Positions 1 through 8,170 of a stretch of 10,049 nt of DNA are shown in pieces; position 1 is the stretch's first letter, and each line of letters opens with the position of its first letter. Origin of the DNA: Pigoraptor vietnamica (Eukaryota > Opisthokonta > Filasterea); contig CALSCQ010002083.1 in assembly GCA_943704525.1 (NCBI GenBank), positions 1 to 10,049 of the forward strand. Direction: 5' to 3'. The position numbers and the translations under genes were made by a program. Under the pieces are notes generated by a model that was given only the letters and a program-made list of their open reading frames with translations, was not told the origin of the DNA and made no database searches.

Positions 1-187
<187 letters not shown>

Positions 188-189
188 GG

Positions 190-515
190 GTCTTTGCAAG
201 TGTCTGAGCATGCACGGCACACGAGAACACACAGTCTGTGCGGAGATTTGCTTCTCCTTACTCAATTTCCGTCGCTGCCGCAGCACGTCGTACACGGGCT
301 CCGCAAGCGCCTCCCTATCGTCCGCCACACCGAGCGAAACCTTCTCAACGGCGTCTGTGGAGGCACTCCTTTCGTCCACCGCCCCGTCCGCACGCACGCA
401 AGCAGGCTCCTCTGCGTCCGACAGCAGGCAATTCTACGGCAAAACGTGCGCCGTCGGGCGAGATCGCTCTCTCCGCGTTGGGCCGGGTCACCTCAACGCC
501 GGTCCGGATCCCCAG
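190..515 (-). CDS. Candidate coding segment, frame-broken, product unknown
   Basis: I do not recognise a family. On the minus strand two open blocks have the codon signature of genes in this window (G-rich first positions, GC-rich third positions). From about 515 down to 430 one frame reads GVEVTRPNAERAISPDGARF. From 433 down to about 190 the neighbouring frame reads DAEEPACVRADGAVDERS and later EPVYDVLRQRRKLSKEKQ, charged and soluble-looking. The second frame has a stop (TAG, 436-434) just before it, so the two are joined only by an intron, an indel, or not at all. A good acceptor-like sequence, CCCCCTTCGCAG, ends at 516 on the minus strand. A GTAAGG donor-like site lies inside the tail, and the microsatellite could be the next intron. 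No ATG starts either block. It may be a fragment of a gene continuing left, or a decayed one. Chance open reading in GC-rich DNA is not excluded. Confidence 0.3.
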
Positions 516-1130
516 CTGCGAAGGGGGCGCGACGTGGGACTGGCACAAGGGCCCGCCGCCCGCGTCGAGCGCTGACGCAGTGGCTATTCTTTAATGTATA
601 GTTATACCTGCTTTAGAGGGCTATTGCGGGGTGCTGCGGTGGCACGGAATAAGATTCTGCGCGCACGCCAGCCTATTTAAGGGTGTGCGCGATCGTGCGT
701 GTGCGAACACCTCACTTTTGTTTACTTTTGCGCAGTCACACAATATTTTTCGTAAGATACGCGTCTAGGACTTCTGACCGGAACGGCCTTCGGTGTCGAA
801 TGCGCATTCCCTGCCGTGGGAAGGCAAGCGATTACCGCGAAGACCTACGACGACCCCTAAACACGCAACATGGAACTGTCTATGACGACCCAAACTGCCT
901 CGCTGGCACCGTAGGCACTCCGGGTGCGGTCGAATGTGCTGGCAGAATGCCTCGTGCGTACACATGTTAAAGACGCCTGCGACACTTAAATTTAACACGT
1001 CACGTGATCGCAGAACGTTTTCCTGTTTCTTTTTCAACAAATTCTTCGCCGCCCGATTTTCTCGCGATGCACACAAACGCAAGCAAGTACTGAGAAAGCA
1101 ACAACGAGTGCACACGCTGCGCAGAGGGCC
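516..1130. other. Intergenic region, no convincing gene
   Basis: Open frames here are under 120 codons, mostly begin at GTG rather than ATG, and lack the coding signature of the neighbouring genes. No tRNA-like A/B boxes or cloverleaf were found. A TATTTAA element lies at 674-680 (TTAAATA on the other strand). A TTAAATTTAA palindrome at 986-995 is followed by GTCACGTGATCG at 999-1010. The region is probably 5' flank for the plus-strand gene at 1422, and perhaps for a minus-strand gene to the left. Confidence 0.55.
986..1010. promoter_or_regulatory. AT palindrome plus CACGTG (E-box-like) element
   Basis: The ten-base palindrome TTAAATTTAA is followed three bases later by GTCACGTGATCG, which has the TCACGTGA core recognised by many bHLH-zip factors. 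It sits about 410 bases upstream of the first ATG of the membrane-protein gene. The motif is seen directly; any regulatory role is inference. Confidence 0.3.
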
Positions 1131-1331
1131 CCTTGCTGCTACTGTGCGTGCGACACGTGCGTACTTGCTGCTGCTGTGCGTGCGGCGAGTGGGTTCTCGC
1201 TGCTACTGTGCGTGCGACACGTGCGCGCTGTGCGTGTGACACGTGCGCACAGTCCTTGCAGAGGGGGCTGTGCGTGTGACAGTGCGCACACTGGGCGCCT
1301 TGCTGCCGCTGTGCATGCGGCGAGTGGGTTC
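1131..1331 (+). repeat. Degenerate ~30-bp tandem array upstream of the membrane-protein gene
   Basis: A unit built on TTGCTGCTNCTGTGCGTGCG recurs at about 1133, 1165 and 1198, with a diverged copy at 1300. Shorter variants (GCTGTGCGTGTGACACGTG and similar) lie at 1227 and 1266. The 1165 and 1300 copies share the tail GGCGAGTGGGTTC; the 1133 and 1198 copies share GACACGTGCG, so a two-unit higher-order pattern is visible. CACGTG occurs at 1154, 1218 and 1240. The array lies immediately 5' of the gene starting at 1422 and may be promoter or 5' UTR sequence. Confidence 0.65.
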
Positions 1332-1421
1332 GGTGGACCGTGACGGACGCTCGAGAGCGGTGCCTGCGTACGGTGCGACGTGTGCATCGCAGCCGTCTCT
1401 CTGTGTTTCCCAGCCGCCGCC

Positions 1422-4400
1422 ATGTCGACGCTCTTCCGCAGTTTGTGGGAGAAGCGAACACAAAACGCGTTTCGTTCGCTTCAGGACGACGATGGCATCG
1501 AGCTGATTGCGCGCGACGAACCGTCGCCAGCAAACGACTCATTTCGCATCTCTTCGCACTTGCCCGACATTGCCAACAGCGAAGGCTCTTTTGACGACGG
1601 AGACTCGTGGGCGCACACGCAGCTGCTAGGCGCAATTTCGCCGAACGACGACCAACTTGAGAATGCGTCGCACGCGTCCGGCGGCAGCGACTCTCCTTAC
1701 GGAAAAAGGGAGGGCAAGTACATTCCGCACGTGGGGTTGGGTCGTCGTCGGCGGTTCGTGCTCAAGGTCGTCTTTGTGGCGGTCGCGGTCGTGCTGGCGG
1801 CACTCGTGAGCGTGGTGATTTGGGAATATGCGTCGCTACTCGCACTGCAGAGCGCATCGTTCGCAATCGAGTACGTCTCGGTGGCCTCTCTCTGTCACAC
1901 GACGGCCATTTCCGTCAACTTTGCGCTCACGTCCGACGTGAGAATGGCCACGCGTGCCGAAGTGGAGGTGCTGCGTGCGTGCGTGATGCACCGATCGCGC
2001 GCTGTCGTGTGTGCGCGCACGCCGTCTGTGCCCATCGGGGCGCGTATGGAAGTGCTCGGGGCGTCGGTGTGGATTGTGGACGCGGACGTTGCGGCGCGTG
2101 GCCTTGCGATGGATGCGAAGGAGGAGGACCTCGCGGGGTGGAAGTTGGCGGTGAAGGCGGCAGTGAAGGTGCGTCTGTGTGTGTGGCACGTGCGTGTGCC
2201 GATCTGCCGGCGTGCGCATGTCGTGCGTGTGCGGCGACTCCATGTAATTGTGTTATTGGCCAGTTGGGGCGGCCCTTTATGCGATCAATTCGTGCTCACT
2301 TTTTTGCGTGCGCCTGCATTGCCCCACCTGCCTGGCGTTCGTTGACAGTCCGTCTGCGGACTCTTGGACGACGTGCGTTGGCCCCATCATTCCCTTCCAC
2401 AACCACTGCGTGACGGCCACACTGACTCTGCCCTCGCCCACAGCCGCGCTATCCCGTGCAACTCTCGGTCACCCGCGAGCTCTCCTTTGACGTCAACATG
2501 ACGCAAGTGCGCGCGTGGACTAGCCTGCGCCCGCTGCCTTCTCCCGTCCCCATCGTCCCAAGCAGCAACAACACGCAGGGAAGTAACAGTACGGGGGGTA
2601 ACGACGACGACGAAGCGCCCCTGTGCGTGTCGACTGACTGGTGGGCCGATGTGCTCGCGTGCGACAGCGAGTCCCTCCGGGCGACGTTCGGTCTCGCGCA
2701 CTGCGGCTTTGCCCTTCCCGTGCGACTAAAGTTTCCGCCAGTGCGCGTAGCCGTCACGCACGCGTCGGGGGCGCCCGCGGTGCGCACGGTGATAAGCCAG
2801 GTGCGTGCGCGTGCGTGTGCGTGTGCGTGTGCGTCTATTGTGTGTGCTGTGTGCGTATGTGTGTGCGCGTGTGCTCGTGTGCGCGTGCGTGGTCAGTGCA
2901 TGTAATGCGCGGCGCGAGTGTTCTTCTAATGTGCCGCCTCTTAGGACATTTTCGCGGGAAATGGCTCGTGCAACGCGACTCTTACGGCGACACGCAGTCA
3001 CGTGAGTGGCCTCCGCAGCATAGCGCGGGACATCCTTTACGACGGGCGCGTTTCAGTGGGCGTGCGAATCGAAGACACGGACGAAGGTGCCACACGCTCT
3101 CTTGTCTTCTCCATTTCCTCTCCCTCAATCTCGCTCCCTCTTCCGTCCCGTTTATTCTCCCTTACTTATTCGTATGCCCTCTCCCTCAATCTCGCTCACT
3201 CCTCTCCCCTGCTGCGCTTGCGCACTTGTCCGTGCGAACAGACGTAGTCAGCGACGCCGTCCCGTCACTCTAGAATTGTGCGTATCGCTATATATGCCAT
3301 TCAGGCCACGCCCACACACGCGCACGCGCACAAACAGACACTCATTCTCATGCTTGCTTACCCTACTCGTCCTCCACACGCAGGCCACTGTAGCATCGAC
3401 CCCTCGCTTCTCACGGCCGTCAACAAAATCCTCGCCGGTGTCTCCTACACGCGTGACGTCGACCTTCCCCTCGTCCCGTCCCGTAGTCGCCGCGATGCTT
3501 CCCCGGCGCCGGAATGCGACGTCGTCCGCACGTATTTCTCCTTTGACCGCGTGCGCGAGATCGGGCTCACGCCGTCCGACTCCCGCGACACACTCCTCTC
3601 CACGCTCGTCTACGACTTTGGGCGCAATCTTCCCGTCGAATCGTCCGCGGGCGTGCCCGTTCCTCGCGTGGCCGTGCGTGTGGGCGTCGCGGGTGGCACC
3701 GACAACACGAGCGCATCGGCGGTTGTTACGGCGGCGACTGTCATTGCAGAAGTTGCCGAAGCGCCGACGCCGGGCACGCAGCGCTTCACGACGACGCTCA
3801 CGGCGACCGTGGGGGATCGCGAGACCCTCGAAGTGGGCGTGCTGGGGGCGCTGCTTGGCGGGGGCGGGGACGTGCACCTTGCCGTCGAATTCCTCAACGA
3901 GACGTCCGCTGTGAGGCACACGCTACTGCACGACGTTTTTGCGGGTCTCGCCGTGCGGATGCGTCCCTTCCGACCGAGGGAGGGCGTCGTGTCGCTCGAC
4001 CGGGTGTCGACGGCGCTCGGTGCTGCGTATGCGACGGTGACAAACTCGGTCGCGATGGGAGTGGACGCAACGCTGTCCCGCACGATCGGGGGGCTTGACT
4101 TTCTGAGCGTGCCGACCTTCCGCTTCAGCCAGCCCCTCGCGCTCGCCATCATGTGCGGCCCACAGACGCAGTGCGGCGTCCTCAGCGTCACGTGGAAGCG
4201 CTCGGGGTGGATCGTGACGCACTCGATCGACGGCTACTTTGCGCTGTGGCACTCGGAGCGACCCGCAGCCCCGGATGCGGGAAATGCCTCGTATTACAAG
4301 TGGTGGGCGGAGGGCGCGCCTGCGGTTGACTTGCGGCGACCCACGTTGCCCTACGGACGGCCGTCGCACCCCACGCCCCTCGACGACGTCGTCTCGCCCG

Positions 4401-4873
4401 CCATCAACGCGCGCACCGTGAGCAACTTTTACGTCCACCTGGCGACGCACGGGTTTGAAGTGCGCGTGCCGTGGACGCTGGCCGGATTCACGGGCTCGGC
4501 GTTTGTGCAGCCTTTTGGCTTTCCGACGTGCAGCCGTGTGCGCATTTCGAACGAGACGTCGCTTCTGGTGGCCCTCCACAACTTGGTCGGATATCCTCTT
4601 GATGTCGTTGTGACTGCGCGCGCCCTCGCGTTTAGCGCTCCCGGTACCACTGGCGTGCAAGTAGAGTGTGCGTCGGCCGGCACGCACACACTCCCCGCGG
4701 GGCAGATTGTCGGCGTGTCACTCGCGTGCGGCGCTGTCGCGGGGGACGTCTCGTCCCTCGTGGCCGTGGACGGGCACGTCGTCGCGCGGCTGTCCGGCGG
4801 GTTTGAGGTCGCGGTAGACGCGGCGTTCGATAACAAGGCGGCGCACTGCGTGTGGGCGGCGGACGGCGGATGA
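1422..4873 (+). CDS. Single-pass type II membrane protein, four exons, large outer domain
   Basis: Exons are 1422-2168, 2444-2800, 2945-3086 and 3384-4873. All introns are GT-AG and phases match (0, 0, 1), giving about 911 residues. The ATG at 1422 is chosen for its context (GCCGCCGCCATG); an in-frame upstream GTG is ignored. Residues 1-107 are acidic, Ser/Asp-rich and probably cytosolic. Four arginines (108-111) precede one hydrophobic helix at about 112-134, so the topology should be N-in/C-out with about 775 residues outside. The outer part is beta-rich in appearance and carries several N-glycosylation sequons (NNTQ, NSTG, NGSC, NATL, two NETS, NASY). No catalytic motif is visible. The short-cytosolic, one-helix, repeated beta layout recalls LEA_2/DUF3712-like proteins such as fungal Tag1, but this is only by eye. 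GC-rich third positions are uniform across exons, which supports the model. It is convergent with the F-box gene downstream. Confidence 0.85.
2801..2944 (+). other. Intron 2 of the membrane-protein gene, GTGTGC-repeat rich
   Basis: The intron opens with donor GTGCGT at 2801 and ends with TTAG at 2941-2944. Directly after the donor it runs through GTGCGT/GTGTGC units (C at 2814, 2820, 2826, 2832), the same hexamer as in the left-edge microsatellite. The repeat contains several decoy copies of the donor itself. Removal joins two phase-0 exons. Confidence 0.85.
3087..3383 (+). other. Intron 3 of the membrane-protein gene, pyrimidine-rich with a 20-bp direct repeat
   Basis: The donor GTGCCA is weaker than the others in this gene; the acceptor is CACGCAG. 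The splice completes a Gly codon (G plus GC) and keeps the frame. About 3105-3215 is strongly C/T-rich. CCTCTCCCTCAATCTCGCTC occurs identically at 3117-3136 and 3178-3197. Retention would add residues and stop at 3245-3247. Confidence 0.85.
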
Positions 4874-5489
4874 GAGCTGCGCCGATGCAGTGTGCTTTGC
4901 GACGGCTTCTCAGTGCGACGAGAGCTCTAACAGACACGCTCTATGTTATGGTTCTGCGGAGGGAACTGTGTCTGCACACCAACGAAACACGTGTGGTCTG
5001 ACAAGGGCACGCCCTGTCGCTTACTGCCCTGTCGCACATCGGCTGCTGGAGAGAGCAGACGGCGAAACGGAATTAGGGGGTGCGAGTGCGTCCTTTGACA
5101 GTGTGTCACGTGCGGCTGGCCAAGGACAAACGCCGAGTACCGTCTGTATTCGTTTGCGCTGCCCCGCGCGTGTAGAATTGCTTTCTGCGTTCGTCGGCAG
5201 AGAAGTGTGCGCTAAAGACCATTCCTACTGCGAACTGAGCACTTCGCTGGGAAGGCTGCCTCCTCTAATGAGTGTAACGGAGGTGCGCACATTAGGTTGT
5301 TTTCCAATAGACTGCATAGACTGCATTGTTGTGCGTGGTCAAGGGCCTATTAAGAGACATATCGGCAAGGGCAACGAACACCACCCAAACAAAGATGATC
5401 CAATGGCCAGTCAGATCTGGCAGATATAAACTGATGGCCTCGGAGAATTTTATGTAAAAATATAAGTTGGCGTGTGTAGAAGGGCATGT
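4874..5489. other. Convergent intergenic region between membrane-protein and F-box genes
   Basis: GC content drops compared with the flanking genes. No RNA gene was recognised. A TATGTAAAAATATAAG patch at about 5451-5466 lies where the 3' ends of both convergent transcripts should fall and could supply polyadenylation signals, although there is no canonical AATAAA. A nine-base unit (ATAGACTGC) is tandemly duplicated near 5307-5324. Confidence 0.5.
4890..5429 (+). CDS. Unassigned open frame, low confidence
   Basis: There is no stop for 180 codons, ending in TAA at 5427-5429. It begins at a GTG, and the first in-frame ATG is far downstream (inside PPLMSVTEVR, near 5270), so a conventional start is missing. 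The translation is Cys-rich and matches no family I know. First-position G is moderately frequent, but third positions are only about half GC, unlike the neighbours. It starts 17 bases after the stop of the membrane-protein gene in a different frame, and I could not find a donor/acceptor pair linking them in phase. It may be a 3' UTR, an exon of an alternative transcript, or chance. Confidence 0.2.
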   Translation: MCFATASQCDESSNRHALCYGSAEGTVSAHQRNTCGLTRARPVAYCPVAHRLLERADGETELGGASASFDSVSRAAGQGQTPSTVCIRLRCPARVELLSAFVGREVCAKDHSYCELSTSLGRLPPLMSVTEVRTLGCFPIDCIDCIVVRGQGPIKRHIGKGNEHHPNKDDPMASQIWQI

Positions 5490-7657
5490 CTAGGACGAAG
5501 CCGCAATGACGAACGCGCCCGCAGCAAGTCGCGCCGTCAGCCACCGCCAGAGGGGAGGGGCTTCTTTCTGGAGCACAGCCAGTCCGGTCGCCGAGGGTGG
5601 TCCGACCGGCACACGAAAGTCAATCATCGCCTGGAGGGTATTCCGCGCCCTGCTCCAGAACATTACCTGCATTAACATCGGTCGCGGAGTGAAGCAAATG
5701 CCGAGCCGGTGCTCCAGCAAATACAGTTCGTACCGCAAGTGCCCGTGCACTATTGCGCCCGCCGGCAGTACGCGCGGGTGCTTCGCCAAGACGTGGTGCC
5801 AAAACGACATGTCGCGCACGCGTGCAAGCGCCTCCCACAAGCGAGGGATGCACGCTTCCACCACCGACGGCTCATTGGCCTCGAACCACCGCACAAAGTC
5901 CATTCTCCCATGACGCACGGCCTCCACAAACGCATCGCCGCACTGCTGGGCGCGATGTGAAGCGTCCAGCCGCCCCAGCACAAAGCGAAACGCGCTCCAA
6001 CGCCGAGACACGCACGCATCCCCAAGCAATGCCTTGAGCCCAGGCACGCGCCTGTCGATCATGCGCGCAAGGCGCCCGTGACCTTCCCGCACCGCAATCT
6101 CGAGCGTGCGCGTGAGGTCAAACGGGCGCTCGTGAAGGTGGAATGCGCCGGGCTCACGTGACGCCGCAGAGTCCGTCACGGGCGCAATGCGCGCGTTCAC
6201 ATCGATCATGTACGAAATGATGCCACAGTGGCCCCTCTTTGCCGCCTCATCTGCCCACATCGCGTTGCGGCCCACAAAGTAACCAACGACATCGACTAAC
6301 CCGCACAGGTGGCGCAGAAGGGCCACGTCGCCCACTTGCACCGCGTATCGGCCCCAAGAGCTCATGGCGAGCAACTTCATCCTCAAATTGCCCCTCATGT
6401 CGAGCGCAAACGCCCACGCAAAGTCGACCCACGACGTCAGCGACACCGACGGGTTCTCTGGGGCGCGGAACATGTCCTCGACGGGGTTAACGAAGAGCTG
6501 CTGCGCCTTCATCCACCTGAGCGCGTCCACGGCCGTGTTATCGATGAGGCTGCGCACGGCGGCATGCAGCATGTCTCCGTCCATTGTCCGCGCCGCCACC
6601 TTCGCGTCTCGTAGTCTCCGGCAAGGAAAAGGCGCACGAGTGCATCGGGCGTACACGACGCCCGCTCCTCCCTAATGCTGTAAGCAATGTCGTCAATACT
6701 CGCGCCCGCATTCACTTTGGACCGCTTGAGCCCGAGCTCGCGCAGACGCGCGATAACGGCCGCATCGGTGGCATAGTACGCATACGACGCACGCTCATCC
6801 GCCGGCATGTCCGCCAGCGCGACCGGCGAGTGCTGGAGCGCGAGCTTGACCAGGTCGGCGCCGCCTCCCACACTCTTCGCCGCGACCCTAAAGATTTCGC
6901 CAGCGATTGTGACAGGGTCCAGAGCACGGCGCTTGCACTCGGCGAGAACCGCCTTGAACGCGCCCATGCTCTCGCGGCAGTGCGCAAACGAGTGGCGCAG
7001 GGGGATCACCAGCGACCTGTCCGGCACGAGCGGCAAGAGCCGTGCGACGAGGTCCATCTCACCTCGAAGGATGGGACCCCGCACTGCGTCCGCCGTTGCA
7101 CTGCCGACGAGATACCCTGGCGCCTCGTCGAGAAGGAAGAGCACCTGCTCGCGCGTGAGGTTCTCCCACGGCCACACATTGCCATTGAAATCCATGCTGT
7201 CGTAGAAAGACAGGGACTCGCCGTCCGTCGGCGGGAACACGTCGTGCACGCGGTTGCGCACGAGAAAGACGAAGGCGTCCCAGTTCCCGTGGCGGTTGGC
7301 GCCTTTGAGCGCAGCGTTGGTACACCGCGTCACGCGCCCGTGCTTGACCTCGTCCTCGTGGAGCAGCTGGACGAGATCATAGTGCCCGTTCTCCGCCGCA
7401 CGGTCGATGTCCCAGTGGCCGTACGGGTAATACTGCGACAGGTCGCCCACGACGCACTTGTTGACCGTGTCGCGGATGCGATCCAAAAACCCGCGCATCG
7501 CCGTGCACGTCGCGCGGAGGTGGCCGACGTCCGTGAGCGTGAAGCGGCCGATTTTGACGATGTGCACGAGCACCTCTTCCGAGAGGCCGAGGAGCAGCGA
7601 GATGCTGTCGTCGTCACCCGGAGCGAGCGATTGTTCGCCCGTCGACGCCTCCGTCAT
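5490..7657 (-). CDS. F-box / ankyrin-like repeat protein, intronless, with one frame break
   Basis: The start at 7657 has good context (AAAGCACCATGACG) and places an F-box at residues about 20-66 (LGLSEEVLVHIV, then LTDVGHLRATCTAMRGFLDR). F-boxes bind Skp1 in SCF ubiquitin ligases. Diverged ankyrin-type helix pairs follow, for example DRAAENGHYDLVQLLHE, then LRGEMDLVARLL. In the second half come EAAKRGHCGIISYMID, EIAVREGHGRLARMID and EAVRHGRMDFVRWFEANE, which would be the substrate-binding part. The first frame (7657 to 6509) and second frame (open from 6656, stop 5490-5492) overlap. The sense switches near 6600-6585, giving about 720 residues if joined by one base. The second half alone could start at ATG 6584 (364 residues). 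F-box plus ankyrin-like architecture is very common in pandoraviruses and other giant viruses of amoebae and occurs in their hosts. Whether it works as one protein, two, or a pseudogene is open. Confidence 0.75.
6550..6607 (-). other. Frame break within the F-box/ankyrin-like gene
   Basis: Reading on the minus strand, the first frame gives LVRLFLAGDYET and then turns to Arg/Trp/Pro-rich junk. The next frame gives DAKVAARTMDGDMLHAAVR, which continues well. A net one-base gain, or loss of two, would restore one reading. Alternatively 6599-6550 has GTGGCG...GCGCAG ends: a 50-base intron whose removal keeps phase (ag + c = Ser). That is far shorter than every other intron here and would delete coding-like sequence, so an indel (biological or sequencing) is preferred. 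Confidence 0.6.
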
Positions 7658-8170
7658 GGTGCTTTCTGTTTCCGCAGTCGCGACGGGGGGTGGACGTGGG
7701 ACGATTCGCCTTGAGGGTTTTATGTTAAATTGCGTGCCCCAAGATGCTCGAGTCAGCCAATTTGTAACTGTGGTGTAACGTACTTGGCGCGATGCCCCTT
7801 CCTTCCACTCGTTCGCTGGGTCCGGCAAGCCACAACGGGTCACCGTCTCTGCGACAGTGGCGGGAATACTACGCTGGTGCGCTGACCACAGTTCCACGTT
7901 GTCCGGCACCGCCACTGTCCCATCGGCGCGTGAAGCGGCTATACTGCACGGCATACCACTGTTACGCGTTCACAATCGCACAAAGCCACACGAGTGCGTG
8001 AAGGAGGCGACCTTTAGAGACCCCGCATTACACCTGTCCACGCAGTGCGCAGTGGCCTGCCCACTCCAGCACCGCACTTCGAACACACACACGCAGTGCA
8101 CGTGGGCGTCGACGTCCTTGCGCAAGACAACGCAAGTCGCACGCCTTCCCACGGCACACGCAGCGCGTGC
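7658..8170. other. 5' flank of the F-box gene and 3' flank of EFTUD2
   Basis: The F-box frame stays open upstream to another true ATG at 7954, adding 99 residues of partly coding-like sequence (PDNVELWSAHQRSIPATVAE). That makes a longer N-terminus possible, although promoter-like elements lie inside it. Between 7955 and 8170, downstream of the EFTUD2 stop, I see no gene and no AATAAA. One CACGTG lies at 8099-8104. Confidence 0.45.
7718..7761 (-). promoter_or_regulatory. Candidate TATA-like and CCAAT elements
   Basis: On the minus strand, ATTGGCT (inverted CCAAT box, 7761-7755) is followed about 25 bases later by ATTTAACATAAAA (7730-7718). That element lies about 60 bases upstream of the ATG at 7657. 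Spacing and order suit a pol II promoter and favour the 7657 start, but both elements are short and unproven. Confidence 0.35.

Noticed and set aside
750-960. Possible tRNA (a GGTGTCGAAT-like B box near 790 and a GCGGTCGAATG near 926)
   Set aside because: No matching A box, acceptor stem or anticodon loop could be formed.
683-970. 95-codon plus-strand frame after a TATTTAA element
   Set aside because: Begins at GTG, has no coding bias and no recognisable motif.
1000-1635. 211-codon minus-strand frame over the tandem array
   Set aside because: Its composition (His, Arg, Ser, Thr repeats) is produced by the CGTGTG array, and its upper end is antisense to exon 1.
3248-4687. Long minus-strand frames opposite exon 4 of the membrane-protein gene
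   Set aside because: Arg/Pro/Thr-rich mirror translations typical of GC-rich antisense; the plus frame is consistent across four phased exons.
5490-6584. A second independent ankyrin gene starting at ATG 6584
   Set aside because: Not excluded, but coding-like sequence runs on upstream of this ATG in the same frame to about 6605, where the other frame stops making sense, so one broken gene is simpler.
6584-7714. 376-codon plus-strand open frame antisense to the F-box gene
   Set aside because: Arg/Val/His-rich shadow of a GC-rich gene; the minus strand has the F-box and ankyrin-like motifs.
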